The position numbers and the translations under genes were made by a program. Under the pieces are notes generated by a model that worked only from the letters and a program-made list of their open reading frames with translations, was not told where the DNA came from and ran no database searches. Positions 41,747 to 50,321 of a stretch of DNA of 64,000 bases are shown piece after piece. The DNA is from Kitasatospora fiedleri (GTDB lineage Bacteria > Actinomycetota > Actinomycetes > Streptomycetales > Streptomycetaceae): assembly GCF_948472415.1 (NCBI RefSeq), contig NZ_OX419519.1, forward strand, positions 6,849,001 to 6,913,000, read 5' to 3'. The first letter of the stretch is position 1. Each line of letters begins with the position of its first letter.

Positions 41747-43173
41747 GGCAGGATCCGCTTCTTCTTGAACCGCTCGGAGACGGTGACGGCCTCGACCAGG
41801 TTGACCTTGGTCGGGATCTTGAACGGGTCGACCCTGCCGGTGAGGAACGCGACCACGTGCTTGCGCAGTTCGGCCCGGGTGGGCGTGCCCACCGGCGTGA
41901 CGTCCACGCAGACCGACTGGCCGGTGATCGCGTTGGGGCGGCCGTACACCGTGCAGTCGGCGACCATCGGGCTGGCCAGCAGCAGCGACTCCAGCTCCAG
42001 CGGGAGGACCTTCTCGCCGCCGACGTTGATCACCTCCTTGGCGCGGCCCTTGATCTTCAGGTAGCCGTCCGCGTTCTCCTCCACCAGGTCGCCGGTGCGG
42101 AACCAGCCGTCCTCGGTGAGCGAGTCGCTCGGGTAGTTGAGGTAGCCCAGGAACTGCGTGCTGCTGCGCAGTTGGAGCTCCCCGTCGACGATCCGGTGCT
42201 CGACGCCCGGGTCCTCGATCCGGAAGAAGGTGCTGCGGGAGGACTCGCTGGTGGTGGTGGAGATGCCGGTCTCGCTGGTGCCGAAGGTCTGCAGCAGCCG
42301 GGCCGCCGGGAAGGCCGCGCCGACCCGGGCCAGCAGCTCCTCCGGCATCGGCTCGGTGCCGTAGCTGATCATCCGCAGGCTGCTCAGGTCGTACTTCTCG
42401 TGGAAGCCGGCGATCAGGATCAGGTTGAGGAAGGTCGGGCTGGTCGGCAGCAGCCGGATGCGGTGCTCCTGGATCAGCGCGCAGATCTCCTCCGGCGTGC
42501 GCTGCCGGGGCAGGATCGCGGTGCCGCCCAGGCGCAGCACGCCGAGCAGCGAGTTGATGCCGCCGATGTGGTCGAACAGCAGGAACATCAGGATCGGGGC
42601 GGGCCGGCCGGCCGTCCGGGGCCGCTTGCCGAGCTTCTCCAGCACCAGCGCGTCCAGGTCGTGCAGGATCGCCTTCGGCGCCCCGGTGCTGCCGCTGCTG
42701 AGCAGCACCAGGCCGGACGCGCCGCGCTCCACCAGGCCGGCGTAGCCCGCGGCCGGGGCGTCGGGCACGCCGGCCACCGGCTCGACCGTGACGCCGTCCG
42801 CGCCGACCCGCAGCAGGTGGCGCGGGGAGCAGGACTCGGTGACGGTGGCCAGGGTCGCCTCGGTCAGGGTGACCACCGGGACGGCGACGGCGCGGTGCAG
42901 GTGCAGCGCGAGCAGCGCGGCGATCGAGCGGAACGAGAAGTCGCCGTTCAGGATCACGGCCTGGTGCGGCCGCACCCCGGCGGCGTCCAGCTCCTTGAGC
43001 CGCAGCCGCACCTCGTCGGCGAGTTCGGCGTAGCCGTACCGCTCGTCGCCGTGCACGACGGCGGTGCGGTCGCCCAACTCGTCCAGCCGGTCGAGGAGTT
43101 CGGACCGGCCGGGACCGTCGGGGCCGGCCGGGAGGTCGTGCGGGTCGTGGGGTTCGGCTGTTTCGTACGTCAC
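41743..43173 (-). CDS. AMP-dependent acyl/aryl ligase (adenylating enzyme)
   Basis: A 476-residue ANL-superfamily enzyme. Core motifs: LLSSGSTGAPKAIL (A3), GWFRTGDLVEENADGYLKIK (A7), GRAKEVINVGGEKVLPLELE (A8) and the C-terminal catalytic Lys in ERFKKKRILP. It should activate a carboxylic acid and load the operon's ACP. Start set at GTG 43173, one base after the SDR stop with GGAG upstream; a TTG at 43191 inside the SDR gene is possible. Chloramphenicol clusters also pair such a ligase (CmlK) with CmlS. Confidence 0.85.
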   Translation of the reverse strand: MTYETAEPHDPHDLPAGPDGPGRSELLDRLDELGDRTAVVHGDERYGYAELADEVRLRLKELDAAGVRPHQAVILNGDFSFRSIAALLALHLHRAVAVPVVTLTEATLATVTESCSPRHLLRVGADGVTVEPVAGVPDAPAAGYAGLVERGASGLVLLSSGSTGAPKAILHDLDALVLEKLGKRPRTAGRPAPILMFLLFDHIGGINSLLGVLRLGGTAILPRQRTPEEICALIQEHRIRLLPTSPTFLNLILIAGFHEKYDLSSLRMISYGTEPMPEELLARVGAAFPAARLLQTFGTSETGISTTTSESSRSTFFRIEDPGVEHRIVDGELQLRSSTQFLGYLNYPSDSLTEDGWFRTGDLVEENADGYLKIKGRAKEVINVGGEKVLPLELESLLLASPMVADCTVYGRPNAITGQSVCVDVTPVGTPTRAELRKHVVAFLTGRVDPFKIPTKVNLVEAVTVSERFKKKRILP

Positions 43174-43174
43174 G

Positions 43175-43873
43175 TCAGTGCACTCCGCCAAGGAATAGTG
43201 TCTCGCCGGTGACGAACCGGGACTGCGGTGAGAGGAGGAACTCGACGGGTCCGACGACGTCGTCGGTGTCGCACATCCGCTTGATGGCCTGGCGCTGGAC
43301 CAGGGCGTCGATCTTCTCGGCCGGCACCGTCCGGGTCAGGGCGGTGCGCACCGGCGGCAGCCCGAGTCCGTTGACCCGGATGCCGAACTCGGCCAGCTCC
43401 TTGCTCATCACCCGGGTGAGCTGCTCGACGGCCGCCTTGCTGGCGGAGTAGAGCAGTTGGCCCTCCAGCGCCCACGGCACGGCGACCGTGGAGACGTTGA
43501 GGATCGCGGGGGACGGCTCGGTGCTCCGGCGGAGGAGTTTGACGGCCTCCCGGGAGCAGCTGAGGACGGCGAAGAAGTTGACGTCGAACAGGTGCCGGGC
43601 GGTCTCGTCGGGGGTGAGCATGAAGTGGTTCATGGTCGCCACCCCCGCGTTGTTGACCACCGCGTCGAGCGAGCCGTGGCTGGCCCGCAGCGAGCGGAAC
43701 AGCGCCTTGACCTGCCGGGGGTCGGTGAGGTCCGCCTCGTGGTGGGTGTACTCCGGGTGCTCGATGGTCGACGGCCGGCGGCTGCACCCGACGACCCGGT
43801 GGCCGAGGTCGAGGAAGTGCCGGGCGAGGGCCTTGCCGATGCCGGTGCGGGTGCCCGTGATCAGGATGATCAT
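43175..43873 (-). CDS. SDR-family reductase in biosynthetic operon
   Basis: A 232-residue SDR. Nucleotide motif ITGTRTGIGKALARHF, NNAG present, catalytic Ser (NVSTVAVPW) and Tyr/Lys (YSASKAAVEQL) intact, C-terminal RFVTGETLFLGG. Likely reduces or oxidises a tailoring intermediate, perhaps while bound to the ACP encoded 31 nt upstream. ATG start. Confidence 0.88.
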   Translation of the reverse strand: MIILITGTRTGIGKALARHFLDLGHRVVGCSRRPSTIEHPEYTHHEADLTDPRQVKALFRSLRASHGSLDAVVNNAGVATMNHFMLTPDETARHLFDVNFFAVLSCSREAVKLLRRSTEPSPAILNVSTVAVPWALEGQLLYSASKAAVEQLTRVMSKELAEFGIRVNGLGLPPVRTALTRTVPAEKIDALVQRQAIKRMCDTDDVVGPVEFLLSPQSRFVTGETLFLGGVH

Positions 43874-43904
43874 GTCTGCGCTGTCGGCCGCGGGGCCGTC
43901 CGCC

Positions 43905-44231
43905 CTAGGCCCCCTGCCCGGCCAGCTCGCCCTCGCCGCGGGCCAGCGCCAGCTCCTCCTCGATGAAGGCGATCAGGCGGCGGCCGCTGCTGAACGGGCT
44001 GACCCGGCGGGAGACGGCCTTCGCCGAGGTGAGCGAGATCTCGACGTCGAACTCGTCCTCCAGCGCCTCCTCGACCAGCACCAGGAAGTTCACCAGGTGC
44101 ATCGAGTCGAAGACCCCGGCGTCGCCGTACAGGCAGACCTCCCGCAGGTCGTCGGTCGGGATCTTCTCCTCGCGGCGTTCGTTCAACTCGTCGACGACGC
44201 CGGCGAGCAGTTCGAGGAGCTGGTCCTCCAT
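43905..44231 (-). CDS. acyl carrier protein
   Basis: A 108-residue acidic protein. The phosphopantetheine attachment Ser lies in GVFDSMHLVNFLVLVEE, the DS(L/M) motif of carrier proteins; flanking helices ELLAGVVDELNERRE and FDVEISLTSAKAVSRRVSPF fit. It is longer than a typical 80-residue ACP, with a C-terminal tail AFIEEELALARGEGELAGQG. It should be the platform on which the ligase, halogenase and SDR work. Confidence 0.87.
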   Translation of the reverse strand: MEDQLLELLAGVVDELNERREEKIPTDDLREVCLYGDAGVFDSMHLVNFLVLVEEALEDEFDVEISLTSAKAVSRRVSPFSSGRRLIAFIEEELALARGEGELAGQGA

Positions 44232-44294
44232 GGCGGTTCCTCTCAGGTCGGTCAGGGGTCTGCGCCCGGCGGGCGGCAGGGGCGGGGGAGTGGC

Positions 44295-45635
44295 TCAGTG
44301 CTGGGCGGCGGGCTCGGACGCCGGTTCGTCCGCGGGGCCGTCCGCGGGCCCGGCCGCGGGCTCGGCCGCAGTCGCGTCCTGCGGCGGGAGTTCGGCCCGG
44401 GCGAGCCGGCCGCCGAGCACGCTCACCGCGGCGGCGGTGCCCAGGAACAGCACGGCGAGGACGAGCAGCCCGGCGGTCTCCCGGGCGAGCAGCAGGCCGA
44501 GCAGGGCGGGGCCGACGATGCCCGCGGCCGAGGTGCCCAGGTTGAACACCGACAGGTACTCGGTGCGCCGCTCCTCGGGCGCGTGCCGGTACGACAGCTC
44601 CCAGCCGCCGGCGCCCTGGAGCAGCTCGCCGCAGGTGAGGACGGCGGTCGCGGCCACCAGCAGGCCGATGGTCAGCCAGCGGTCGGTGTGCATGGTGGCG
44701 ATCAGCAGCAGACTGAAGGCGGCCAGCGCCAGCCCGGCGTTGCGCAGCGCGCGGGTGCCGTCCCGAGTGCTCTTGACGTTCTTGGCGAACGGCACCTGCA
44801 GGACGATCGCCAGGCCGGTGTTGACCGCGAACAGCGCGCTCAGCATGCCGACCGGGGCGTTGGTGGACTGCACGATCCACAGCGGCAGGCCGATGCCCAG
44901 CAGCACGGTGTGCAGGAACATCACCCCGTTGGCGGCCGTCAGGCCCAGGTAGCGGCGGTCCCGGCCGACCACGAGCAGCCCGGCGTGCCAGCGGGCCGGG
45001 GCCTTCTCGGCGAGCGCCTTCTCGACGGTGGCGGCGGCGGGTTCGGTCCGGAGCAGGCCGAACACGCCCGCCGCGGACAGGCACAGCACGGCGCCGATCA
45101 GCAGGACGGCGCGCAGCATCCCGGTGCCGCCGACGGCCAGGAACGGCGCGGCGGCCAGCGCGCCCGCCGACATGCCGACGTTGATGACGGAGCTGATCAC
45201 GCCCAGGGTGCGGGTCCGGTCGGCCTCTCCGGCGACGCCGTTCACCAGCAGCTGCACCATCGGGAAGACCGGGCCCTGCGAGATCGCGAACAGCGAGGCG
45301 AACAGGGTGAAGGTGTACACGTCGTGGGTGAAGGCCAGCGCCGCGAACCAGGTCGCCCGCCACACCTGGAGGACGCGCAGCAGCCGCAGCGGCCCCCAGC
45401 GGTTGGCCAGCAGGCTGACCGGCACGGTGGTCAGGAAGCCCACCAGTCCGGCGATGGTCAGCCCGGTGCCGATCTGGGCGGCGCTCAGGCCGGCGCCCTT
45501 GAGGAAGTAGACGGTGCCGCCGGCCAGGTAGAGGCCGCTGCTGCTGGCGTACACGACCACGCCGGAGGCGATGATCCGGCCGCCCCGGCTGGGCAGCGTG
45601 TAGGTGCTCAGCAGCCTGCGCAGGACGCCGGTCAC
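44295..45635 (-). CDS. MFS transporter
   Basis: A 446-residue major facilitator with about 12 helices (LAGGTVYFLKGAGLSAAQIG; PVFPMVQLLVNGVAGEADRT; LLIATMHTDRWLTIGLLVAA) and an Ala/Pro/Glu-rich C-terminal tail. GTG 45635 overlaps the ATP-grasp stop (GTGA). Probably exports the pathway product and gives self-resistance. Confidence 0.85.
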   Translation of the reverse strand: MTGVLRRLLSTYTLPSRGGRIIASGVVVYASSSGLYLAGGTVYFLKGAGLSAAQIGTGLTIAGLVGFLTTVPVSLLANRWGPLRLLRVLQVWRATWFAALAFTHDVYTFTLFASLFAISQGPVFPMVQLLVNGVAGEADRTRTLGVISSVINVGMSAGALAAAPFLAVGGTGMLRAVLLIGAVLCLSAAGVFGLLRTEPAAATVEKALAEKAPARWHAGLLVVGRDRRYLGLTAANGVMFLHTVLLGIGLPLWIVQSTNAPVGMLSALFAVNTGLAIVLQVPFAKNVKSTRDGTRALRNAGLALAAFSLLLIATMHTDRWLTIGLLVAATAVLTCGELLQGAGGWELSYRHAPEERRTEYLSVFNLGTSAAGIVGPALLGLLLARETAGLLVLAVLFLGTAAAVSVLGGRLARAELPPQDATAAEPAAGPADGPADEPASEPAAQH

Positions 45636-48126
45636 CGGCCCTCCTCCTGGTCGTTCGGGGTGGCGGACAGCGGCTCGACCTCGGCGCGGACCAGGGCCGC
45701 GGCGCGGTCCAGGACCTCCCGGCACTCCTCGGGGTCTCCCCGGTGGCGATCACGGCGGCCAGCCGCGGCACGATGCCGCGCGGCGGCAGCAGCAGCCGCG
45801 TCCCGGGCCCGGCCAGCGGCACGATCCGCTCGACGCCGGGCATGGCCGCGGCGGCGGCGGTGTCCAGCGCGCGGACGGTGCCGTCGTGCGCGGGGTAGAG
45901 GAAGCGCACCTCGGCGCAGCGGTCGTACGGCTGGGTGAGGTCGGGTTCCGCGCCGAGGGCGAGGTCCAGGGCGGCGGCGGTCAGGTCGACGCCGTTGGCG
46001 AGCCGGCCCAGCAGCGGGATGAAGTCGCCGCCGAGGCGGCCGTTCAGCTCGACCAGCCGGGGGCCGGCCGCGGTGAGCCGCACCTCGGCGTGGGTGACGC
46101 CGGTGGTGACGCCCAGCGCCCGGTGGGCGGCGGTGACCAGCTCGACCAGCTCCTCGGCCCACGGCTCGTGCCGCCAGGGCGCGGCGAGGTGGCCGACCTC
46201 CTCGAAGAACGGGTCGTAGCCGAGGCGCTTGCGCACCACGTTCACCGGGCGGACCCCGCCGTCCCGGACCACCGAGTCCACGCTGACCTCGGGGCCGTCG
46301 AGGTACTCCTCCAGGACCAGGCCGTCCAGCGCGTCCAGGCCGGGGTAGGCGGCGTCGGAGGCGTGGTGGTAGAGCGCCCGCAGCCGGTCGGCGTCCGGGG
46401 CGACCACCACGCCGACGCTGCCGGCCAGCGAGCGCGGCTTGACCACGACGGGGTAGCCGATCGCCCCGGCCGCGGCCAGCGCCTCCTGCGGGCCGTGCAC
46501 GTGGGCGTGGCCGACCCCGGCGACGCCCTGCTCGGCCAGCAGCCGGCGGGTGGCGAGCTTGTCGCGGCAGTTGCGGGCCGCCTCGGGCGACATGTGCGGC
46601 AGGCCCAGGCGGTGGGCGGCCTCGGCGGTGGCCTCCAGCAGCACCTCGTCCCAGGTGAACACGCCGACCCGGCCGGTCCGCCCGGCGGCGGCCGCGCCGA
46701 TCGCCCGGACCAGCTCCTCGGGGGTGGCGGCGTCCACCTGCCGGTGGCCGGTCAGGTAGCGCCGCTGCCAGTCGGCGTCGGTGGCGGTGACCAGGGCCAG
46801 CTCGGCGCGGGCCGCGGCGGCCTCGAAGGCGTACTCGCGGTAGGCCCGGCCGCCGCTGCCGACCAGCACCACCAGGTCGGGCGCGGACGGGTCGACCGGC
46901 GCGCACCGGAAGTCGAAGTCGGCGACGGTGTGCTCCACCGCGGCCCGCACCTCGGCGCTGCTCGCGCCGCGGAAGCGGAACCGCGCGCCGGAGTGCTCGT
47001 AGCCGGGCAGGTCGGCGAGCAACCGGCCGACCACGGGCACGCGTGCGGCGTACGGGCCGGCCGCCGTCCGAGCCGCCGTCCCGGCCCGGCTCCCGGCGGC
47101 GGTGACCCGGCAGGGGCGGGCGGCCGGGGTGGGCACCAGCAGCCAGCCGCCGCGCTCCCCGGCCGCCGGGTCGCCGCCGGTGCGGGCCGCCTCCGGCAGC
47201 GGCGCGTCCAGCTGGACGGCGAAGGCGGCCGCCATCAGGTCGACCCCGTGCACCTCCCGCCACAGGAACGGGATCTCCGCCCCGCCCGGGCGGGCGCCGA
47301 CCTCCAGCACCTGCAGTTCGGGGGCGTCCGGCGGCCCGGACCGGAACAGCTCCAGGTGGAACACCCAGGCGCTGTCCGACAGGGCGCGCGTCACCCGGTC
47401 GGTGAACTCGCCGATCGCGGCCAGCAGTTCGGGGTCGTCCAGCTCCACCGAGCCGAGCGCCGCGCCCTCGGTGAAGCCCAGGCAGGTGTTCAGGTAGCCG
47501 GAGGCCCGCCAGGCTCCCAGCCCCGTCCCGGTGGCCACGCCGTCCACGTGCAGCACCTCGTGCGGCAGGTACGGCTGGACCAGCACCGGCACGTCCGGCG
47601 GGAAGGCGTAGGTGGCCAGTTCGGCCTCGTCGTCGAGCCGGGTGACGCCCGCGCTCGCCGTCCCGCGCACCGGCTTCACCAGTACCGGCCAGCCGTGCAC
47701 GGCGGCGAAGGCGCGCACCGCGGCGTGGTCCGGCGCGGGCTCGGTCGCCGGGACGGGCACCCCGGCGGCGGCCAGCCGACGGGCCATCACCAGCTTGTCC
47801 CGGAACGGCGCGAGCCCCTCCGAGCGCTCGCCCGGGACGCCCAGCTCCTCGCGCAGCTCGGCCGCCATGTCCAGGTCGACCTCGTGCAGCGCCACCACCC
47901 GGGCGGGCGTGCCGAACTCCTCGACCAGCGCGGCCACGGCCTCCCGCACCGCCTTGCCGTCCTCGGTGCTGTCGACGATCCGCACCGCGGCCGCCCCCTC
48001 GGGCAGCGCGGGCGCGGCCCGGCGGGTCGTCACGTAGCTGACCCGGTGGGTGCGGTGGTCCAGGTAGGAACCGTAGTCCGCGTAACTGTCACTCCAGCGG
48101 TGGAGGACGACGACGTGTTCTGACAC
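45632..48126 (-). CDS. tandem ATP-grasp ligase, frameshifted at 3' end
   Basis: About 831 residues with two ATP-grasp units. Unit 1 (about 1-400): LVKPVRGTASAGVTRLDDEA, FHLELFRSG, VLEVGARPGGAEIPFLWREV. Unit 2 (about 400-830): RDKLATRRLLAEQGVAGVG, VVVKPRSLAGSVGVVVAPDA, GLVLEEYLDGPEVSVDSVV, VELNGRLGGDFIPLLGRLA. Both keep the metal-binding Glu/Asn region. The last 35 residues (GETPEECREVLDRAAALVRA) lie in the next frame past a C run near 45732, a one-base deletion. GTG start with GGAGGGGAA. Such fused L-amino-acid-ligase-like proteins form amide bonds with ATP; here two successive couplings are plausible. Confidence 0.83.
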
Positions 48127-48310
48127 TTCCCCTCCCGGGGGAACGGCGGAGCTGGGGCAGGGAAAAGGCGGCGGCGCCGGAAAAGGGGGTGCCGGAGAGC
48201 GGGACGACCGAAGGCGGGGTTCCTGGAATTCGGGTGCCGGAGAGCGCGCCGGAAAGGAGGCGCGATGGAGCGGGAATTCGGTGGAAATCGGGCGCGGTGG
48301 AGCGGGCGTG

Positions 48311-49627
48311 CTATCCGGCCGATTCGGTCGATTCAGTCGGTTCGGCCGGTTCAGTCGGTTCGGCCGATTCGGCCGGTTTCGCGGCGGCCGAGACCAGGAC
48401 GTCCTCCAGCGCGAGCAGGATCTCCGTCACCGCCTTGAAGTCCGCCGAGGAGGAATTCTCCCGCAGGGTGCTGGTGAGGGCGTCGCCGTCCTGCACCTGG
48501 AGGTAGAGCGGCGCCCCGATGTTGCGCCCGCCGGTGCCGGTCTCCATCGCGGAGTTCACCGGTGTCTGGTCCCGCTGGTACTCGCCGAGGTAGTTGAAGA
48601 AGTAGCGGAAGAACCCGCTGACCGACCCGGCGAAGGAGCCGTTGACGGTGCCCGTGTAGCTGTGCTCCGCACCCGCCAGCAGCGCGTCGTCGACGTTGTA
48701 GGCGGCGTGCTTGTACGAGCGGATCAGCTCCCAGTGGACGCGGGTGGCGAACGCGCCGAACTCCTCGTCCCGGGCGGTCTGCACCAGCAGCGGGATGATC
48801 TGGTTCTGGGCGGCCACCAGGCCCTCCCAGCGCGGGTCGCTGCGGTTGTTCGCGTAGACCGCGACCAGCACCCGCTCCTCGCCGGTGTGCCGCGCCAGCG
48901 CCGCGCAGAAGGCCGCCAGCAGCACCGAGGGCGCCGAGACGCCCAGGCGCTCGGCGAGCGTGCGCACCGCCTCGCCGGCCGGCACCGAACCGTGCCTGGC
49001 CCACCGGCTGGTGACCGCCTCCGGGGCCGCGTCCCGGGCCATCGGCGGGGCGTCGGCGAGCACCTGCCGCCAGTGCCGCAGCGCCGCCCGGCGGCGGTTG
49101 CCGCGGGCCTCGGACCACTGCTCGGCGGCCAGTTCGCGGCAGCTGGGGGCCGCGCCGGGCAGCTCCCCGCCCGCCACCAGGACGCCGAACTCCTCGTGCA
49201 GCTGGTTGATCGCCCAGGCGTCCACCGCGATGTGGTGGAAGCAGATCGCCAGCGCGGCCGGCACCCCCCGCTCGGTGACCAGCGCGGCCCGCCAGGGCCG
49301 GTCCGCCGCCGGGTCGAACGGGACCGCCGCCAGCTCCGCGGACACCTCCGCGGGCACCCCCTCGACCAGGTCGAGACCGGCGGGCGCGGCCGGCCCGACC
49401 AGCTGGACGAGACCGCCGTCCGCCGTCTCCGCGTACCGCGTGCGCAGCGACTCGTGGCGCGCCTCTAGGCGCTCCAGGGCCCGTTCGACCGCGTCCGGGC
49501 CGGTGCCCGGGGGGAGGGCCCAGATCTGGGGGAGGTTGCAGGCGGTGGGCGGGATGTTCGCGATGGAACGCCAGAGCGAGAGCTGCCCGAAAGTGGCCGG
49601 TCCACTGACAACGGAAGAATTTTGCAT
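48311..49627 (-). CDS. stand-alone condensation-domain protein
   Basis: A 438-residue NRPS-type condensation domain without A or T partners. Opening SGPATFGQLSLWRSIANIPP, the active-site HHxxxD as FHHIAVDAW (about 153), and NQIIPLLVQTARDEEFG in the latch region. The C-terminus is a Glu/Ser/Thr/Pro repeat tail. First gene of the halogenase operon; a 184-nt gap precedes the ATP-grasp gene. It could join the ACP-bound chlorinated acyl chain to an amine such as a dipeptide made by the ATP-grasp enzyme (inference). Confidence 0.85.
   Translation of the reverse strand: MQNSSVVSGPATFGQLSLWRSIANIPPTACNLPQIWALPPGTGPDAVERALERLEARHESLRTRYAETADGGLVQLVGPAAPAGLDLVEGVPAEVSAELAAVPFDPAADRPWRAALVTERGVPAALAICFHHIAVDAWAINQLHEEFGVLVAGGELPGAAPSCRELAAEQWSEARGNRRRAALRHWRQVLADAPPMARDAAPEAVTSRWARHGSVPAGEAVRTLAERLGVSAPSVLLAAFCAALARHTGEERVLVAVYANNRSDPRWEGLVAAQNQIIPLLVQTARDEEFGAFATRVHWELIRSYKHAAYNVDDALLAGAEHSYTGTVNGSFAGSVSGFFRYFFNYLGEYQRDQTPVNSAMETGTGGRNIGAPLYLQVQDGDALTSTLRENSSSADFKAVTEILLALEDVLVSAAAKPAESAEPTEPAEPTESTESAG
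48314..48382. repeat. short tandem repeats in condensation gene tail
   Basis: GGTTCGGCCGATTCGG-type units recur about every 9-12 bp and encode the PAESAEPTEPAEPTESTESA tail. Confidence 0.6.
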
Positions 49628-50321
49628 GACAACGCACCTTGCAGTGAATAATTCTGCGCATTGGTGGAGCGAAGGAATGGGGCGCTTCGAGGAGAAGATG
49701 CCAAGCACGCTTCGTTGCGTGAATCAGCCCGTGCCGGTAGTCAACGGATCGAGCGGCCGGGCATCCGATCGGGATCGGCCGCGCCGGTAACCGGCGGACG
49801 CCCATTTATAGCAACGCCGGGCAGCACCGGACAAGACTTTCGATCACACTCGGTGCACCACCGATCCCCCCCAGCGCCCACCCGTGGGACCCGGGTACAC
49901 GGAGCACCCTTCCCCACCTGGGCCTCCGCTGGAAAACGGCACCCTGGCCGGGCCCGCCGGGACGGTTCACCTTATGTGCCGCACCCGGAACCGCTCCGGC
50001 ACTCCGCACTTCCCGGAAACCTCGCATTAACAAATGGGCGGCCCGGCGATCCGCTCCTTCCGCGCGGCCATCGTCCGGCGACGTCCGGACCGGCGGCACC
50101 CTCCCGCCGCCAGGCCGCTGACCAGCGCGAACGAGTCTCCCCGCCCCGCGAGTTCGCCCCCGCGCCACCCCGGTGAACCCCGAGACGGCGCCGCCGCGGA
50201 CCCGTGCGCGTTCCGCCGCACACCGGCCCAGCCCGCGACACCTCGCCCATACGGCAGAAATGCCTCGATCCGCGTTTTGCGGAACAACTCCTGAACACGC
50301 GGGTCCGCGCCCCGGCGACCG
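49628..50321. other. promoter region of halogenase operon and spacer
   Basis: A 694-nt gap. The part nearest the operon (49628-49860) has lower GC and includes a well-spaced promoter candidate at 49805-49834. The rest (49900-50320) has GC-rich sequence with no convincing gene on either strand. No pathway regulator gene is present here. Confidence 0.55.
49805..49834 (-). promoter_or_regulatory. promoter of halogenase operon
   Basis: On the minus strand, -35 TTGTCC (49829-49834) and -10 TATAAA (49805-49810) are 18 nt apart, unusually close to the vegetative consensus for this GC-rich DNA. The first gene starts at 49627, so a leader of about 170 nt is expected. Confidence 0.6.

Noticed and set aside
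43870..48126. A single 1418-codon frame spanning the ATP-grasp, MFS and ACP region
   Set aside because: Only the first about 800 codons (from 48126) read as ATP-grasp. Beyond the frameshift near 45732 the translation is Arg/Pro-rich and lies antiparallel in frame to well-supported genes, so it is an artefact of GC bias.
49900..50321. Small plus-strand frames upstream of the channel gene (for example 50034-50294)
   Set aside because: Pro/Arg/Ala-rich with no ribosome site or family resemblance; treated as non-coding.
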